Source of the DNA: Planctomycetota bacterium
GTDB taxonomy: Bacteria > Planctomycetota > UBA1135 > UBA2386
DNA length: 64,000 nt
Assembly: GCA_016794035.1 (NCBI GenBank)
Contig: JAEUHS010000039.1
Coordinates: 1 to 64,000 of the forward strand
Direction: 5' to 3'
The position numbers and the translations under genes were made by a program. The first letter of the stretch is position 1; every line of letters begins with the position of its first letter. This document shows positions 61,480 through 64,000 of the stretch, in pieces. The notes under the pieces were generated by a model. That model was not told the origin of the DNA. It ran no database searches and worked only from the letters and a program-made list of their open reading frames with translations.

Positions 61480-62406
61480 GTGCGGTCCGTGCTCGCCGGC
61501 GATCTCGGCGGCACCAAGTGCCGCTATGCCCTCGTCGGCGAGGACTTCACGGTCCACCGCGTGCAGCACGTGGCGACGGTGCGGGAGCGCCCCGCGTTCC
61601 TCGCCGGGCTCGAACGGGCGATCGCCGCGGTGCTCGCCGACCTGCCGCCGGGTCTCGACGCGCCGCAGGCCGCGGGCTTCGGCACCGCCGGCGTCGTGCC
61701 CCCCGCGGGCGGCTCGATCCTGCAGGCGCCGAACCTGCCGCTCGACGGCTTTCCGTTGGCGGCCCACGTGCAGCAGCGCTTCGGCCTGCCGACCACGCTG
61801 GTCAACGACGGCCGCGCCAGTGCCTGGGGCGAGTTCCTGCGCGGACACGCGGTCGGCCGCGATCCGTTGTTGTGCCTGTTCTTCGGCACCGGCATCGGCA
61901 TCGGCCTGATCGTCGGCGGCAAGCCGTACGGCGGCGCCGCGAACGCCGCGGGCGAGATCGGCCACACCACGTATCGGCCCGACGGCCACGCCTGCCCGTG
62001 CGGCGCGCGCGGGCACTTCGAGGCCTATTGTGGCGGCCGGGCGATCACCGAACGTGCGGCGCAGGACCTCGGCAGCGCGCCGACGGGGCAGTGGACGGTC
62101 GGCGGCGTGGTCGCGGCCGCCGGTGGCACCGATCCGCGCGCGCGCGCGGCGCAGTCGCTGCTCGACGAGGCCGCGCTGGCTGCCTGCACGCTGGTGGAGA
62201 ACGCCTGCACGCTGCTGAATCCGGCGGCCGTGGTGCTCGGCGGCGGCGTGCTGGACGGCTGGCCCGACCTGCGGGCGCGCATCGAGGCGCACGTGCGCCG
62301 GCACGTGCGGCCGCCGGTCTCGGCGGTGGCGTTCGCGCCGAGCCTCGGCGGCTCGGATGCGATCCTGTGGGGCGCCGCCGCGGCGACCGGCGCGCTGTGG
62401 CCGTAG
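61480..62406 (+). CDS. ROK-family sugar kinase (probable glucokinase)
   Basis: A 308-residue ROK kinase. ATP-binding begins VLAGDLGGTKCRYALV; the catalytic Asp is in TLVNDGRASAWGEF, and FFGTGIGIGLIVGG is the ADP loop. The ROK signature reads GEIGHTTYRPDGHACPCGAR followed by GHFEAYCGG. The zinc-binding Cys-x-Cys-G-x-x-G-Cys has His in place of the third Cys, a substitution known in some members. It most likely phosphorylates glucose or another hexose at C6; the specificity is not certain. The start is GTG 61480. It is six bases downstream of the 109-residue gene. Confidence 0.9.
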   Translation: MRSVLAGDLGGTKCRYALVGEDFTVHRVQHVATVRERPAFLAGLERAIAAVLADLPPGLDAPQAAGFGTAGVVPPAGGSILQAPNLPLDGFPLAAHVQQRFGLPTTLVNDGRASAWGEFLRGHAVGRDPLLCLFFGTGIGIGLIVGGKPYGGAANAAGEIGHTTYRPDGHACPCGARGHFEAYCGGRAITERAAQDLGSAPTGQWTVGGVVAAAGGTDPRARAAQSLLDEAALAACTLVENACTLLNPAAVVLGGGVLDGWPDLRARIEAHVRRHVRPPVSAVAFAPSLGGSDAILWGAAAATGALWP

Positions 62407-62488
62407 CCGGTGCCCCGGAACGGGCGCCGTGCTCGCGTCGCCGCCGCCCGGCTCTATGCTGCGTCGATCACCGCGGAGGGGTGATGCC

Positions 62489-63562
62489 ATGCAGGTAGCC
62501 GTTCTCGCCGGCGGCAGATCGCCGGAACACGACATCTCGCTCGCGTCCGCCGCGCAGGTCCTGCGGCATCTCGATCGTTCGCAGTGGCAGGCGTGGCCGG
62601 TGCATCTCGACCGCGACGGCACCTGGTGGCCGCGGCGCAGTGCGCTGCCGGCGGCGGCGGCCTGGCAACCGCTCGACCGGTCGCTGGCGATCGGACCGCT
62701 GCGCCCCGGCGCGGCACTCGACTGGCTGCTGGACACGGCCGGCATCGAGGTCGTGTTGCCGGTGTTGCATGGCCCGAACGGCGAGGACGGCACCGTGCAG
62801 GGCATGCTCGAGCTCTACGACGTGCCGTTCGTCGGTTCGGGCTGCGCCGCGTCGGCGGTGGCGATGGACAAGCTGCGCACGCGCCACGCCCTGCAGGTCG
62901 CGGGCGTGCCGCTGCCGCGCGCCTACGAGCCCGGCGGGCCGCTGCAGACCGCCGACGCCGCGCTCGAGTTCCGCCGGCTGCAGGCCGAGATCGGCACTCC
63001 GGCGTTCGTCAAGGTCGACGCCTCGGGCAGCACGGTCGGCGTGCAGCGCATCGAGACCGAGGCGGAGCTGGCGGCGTTCTTCACGACGTTCCGTGGCCGC
63101 TTCCGGCGCTGGTTCGCGGAGCAGCAGGTGCAGGGCGAGGAGATCACCGTCGCCGTGCTCGGCAACACCGGCGACGAACTGCAGGTGCTGCCGCCGGTCG
63201 GCATCTACCCGCGCTGCGACAGCTGGTTCACGCACGAGGCGAAGTACCGGCCCGGCGCGACCGAAGAGGTGATTCCGCCGCGCGGGCTCGGTCCGGCGCG
63301 ACTCGACGAGGTGAAGGCGCTGGCGAAGCTCTGCCACGAGACCCTCGTGTGCGACGGCATGTCGCGCACCGACATGATCGTCACCGCGGCCGGCCCGGTC
63401 GTGCTCGAGACCAACACCATCCCCGGCCTGACCGAGACCAGCCTGCTGCCGCAGGCCGCCGCGGCTGCCGACCTGTCGTTCGCGGCCTTGCTGGATCGAC
63501 TGCTGCGCCTCGCGCTCGAGCGGCGCCAGGGCAGCGATCGCGCGCGGGTCGCCGCGGGCTGA
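62489..63562 (+). CDS. ddl: D-alanine--D-alanine ligase
   Basis: A 357-residue ATP-grasp ligase that joins two D-Ala for peptidoglycan. The family opening AVLAGGRSPEHDISLASA is present, as are FVGSGCAASAVAMDKLRTRH, FVKVDASGSTVGVQRIETE, FAEQQVQGEEITVAVLG, and the metal-site end MSRTDMIV and LETNTIPGLTETSLLPQAA. The start ATG 62489 has GGAGGGG eight bases upstream, and the longer frame from 62357 has no such support. It shows that the organism makes D-Ala-D-Ala peptidoglycan precursors, in keeping with current views of planctomycetes. The next gene follows by nine bases. Confidence 0.96.
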   Translation: MQVAVLAGGRSPEHDISLASAAQVLRHLDRSQWQAWPVHLDRDGTWWPRRSALPAAAAWQPLDRSLAIGPLRPGAALDWLLDTAGIEVVLPVLHGPNGEDGTVQGMLELYDVPFVGSGCAASAVAMDKLRTRHALQVAGVPLPRAYEPGGPLQTADAALEFRRLQAEIGTPAFVKVDASGSTVGVQRIETEAELAAFFTTFRGRFRRWFAEQQVQGEEITVAVLGNTGDELQVLPPVGIYPRCDSWFTHEAKYRPGATEEVIPPRGLGPARLDEVKALAKLCHETLVCDGMSRTDMIVTAAGPVVLETNTIPGLTETSLLPQAAAAADLSFAALLDRLLRLALERRQGSDRARVAAG

Positions 63563-63571
63563 TCGGCGCCG

Positions 63572-64000
63572 ATGCTCCACTTCCTCGCGCCATCGCTGAT
63601 GCTCGCGCCGCAGGACGCGGCCCCGGTCGCGCCGACGTTCTGGAGCCGCGTATGGGCGCTCGGTGCCGAACGCGGCGTGGTCGAGATCCTGCTCGCAGCG
63701 ACGGTGCTGGCGGTGGTGGTGGTGCTGTGGTGGCGACTGGCACGCCTGGTCAGCGGCGCGCGCAGCCGGCGGGCGCTGCTCGACTACCTGCTCGGCGTCG
63801 AGCAGGCGCTGCACGGCGACCTGCAAGGGGCCCAGAAGCGCCTGACCGCAGTGGTCGACGCCGATCCGGAGAACCACTATGCCAGGCTGCTGCTCGGCAA
63901 GGTGCTGGCGGAGCTCGGCGAGCCGGCGAAGGCCCACACGCAGCACCTCTACCTGCAGCGCGCGTTCGGCATCGACAGCCCCGAGAACGACCTGATGCTG
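63572..64000 (+). CDS. N-terminal part of a TPR membrane protein, LapB-like layout
   Basis: The frame runs off the window after 143 codons. Residues about 36-56 form a membrane helix (VEILLAATVLAVVVVLWW). After a basic stretch come TPR-like repeats, LLGVEQALHGDLQGAQKRLT and NHYARLLLGKVLAELGEPAK. The order (one N-terminal helix, then tetratricopeptides starting with LL-G-x-x-x-L-x-G) is that of LapB/YciM, which controls lipopolysaccharide synthesis, but the rubredoxin-like end that would confirm it lies outside. It starts nine bases after ddl, so it is probably in the same transcript. Confidence 0.7.
   Translation, partial: MLHFLAPSLMLAPQDAAPVAPTFWSRVWALGAERGVVEILLAATVLAVVVVLWWRLARLVSGARSRRALLDYLLGVEQALHGDLQGAQKRLTAVVDADPENHYARLLLGKVLAELGEPAKAHTQHLYLQRAFGIDSPENDLML

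Overview
The window is about 70% G+C, densely coding, and has no insertion sequences, phage genes or CRISPR arrays. Several traits together point to a high-GC member of the Planctomycetota (inference from content, not from a database search). They are an ECF sigma factor translationally coupled to a Hanks-type Ser/Thr kinase with TPR repeats, a second large kinase with a DLG motif, a DUF4388/PEGA/PQQ-propeller protein, a giant ASPIC/UnbV (CRTAC1-type) lipoprotein, a PEP-CTERM protein, and several LAAC-lipobox proteins with Gly-rich tethers.

Layout. 1-630: end of an unidentified gene. 693-1148: GYF_2/TM2 membrane protein. 1161-7277: surface-glycan or lipid-glycosylation genes, with a tight minus-strand operon (GT2 glycosyltransferase > SDR epimerase > DegT aminotransferase > methyltransferase) divergent from a PIG-V-like membrane glycosyltransferase and its coupled partner. 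7249-12428: NhaC-type antiporter, APC permease, a small coiled-coil membrane protein, RluA pseudouridine synthase. 12512-12892: a small protein with both a lipobox and a PEP-CTERM tail. 13290-18468: the DUF4388/PEGA/PQQ protein and an exported protein whose opposing start codons share one CATG. 18629-21748: Ser/Thr kinase. 21771-24283: cysteine desulfurase, E1-like adenylyltransferase and ferredoxin, probably a sulfur-transfer module. 24869-28306: a 1145-residue Gly-rich lipoprotein behind a leader hairpin that covers its ribosome binding site. 28379-31582: small unknown protein, TPR kinase and ECF sigma factor. 31815-33113: secreted protein. 33195-35830: xylA-xylB, the pathway from xylose to xylulose 5-phosphate. 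35865-35951: tRNA-Leu(UAG). 36107-38374: a lipoprotein resembling the RIFT-barrel/rhamnogalacturonan-lyase group. 38382-43006: an amino-sugar cassette (acetyltransferase, Gfo/Idh dehydrogenase, and a fusion of a WecB-like epimerase fold to a DegT aminotransferase) plus a membrane protein. 43111-45966: gcvP. 46225-49866: CRTAC lipoprotein. 49984-51813: ClC transporter. 51971-55960: recA and alaS. 56165-61007: rpmF-plsX-fabH-fabG-acpP-fabF, the fatty-acid and phospholipid initiation cluster, without fabD. 61144-64000: small unknown protein, ROK sugar kinase, Ddl ligase and the start of a TPR membrane protein.

The most unusual items are the WecB-like/aminotransferase fusion whose epimerase half lacks the usual catalytic residues, the DUF4388 protein that begins with a FliM-like peptide and shares its start site with a divergent gene, the RBS-masking hairpin before the large lipoprotein, and the lipobox plus PEP-CTERM protein. 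Promoter-like pairs recur with two flavours: a -35 of YTGGCA followed by AC, and a -10 of TAGGCT.
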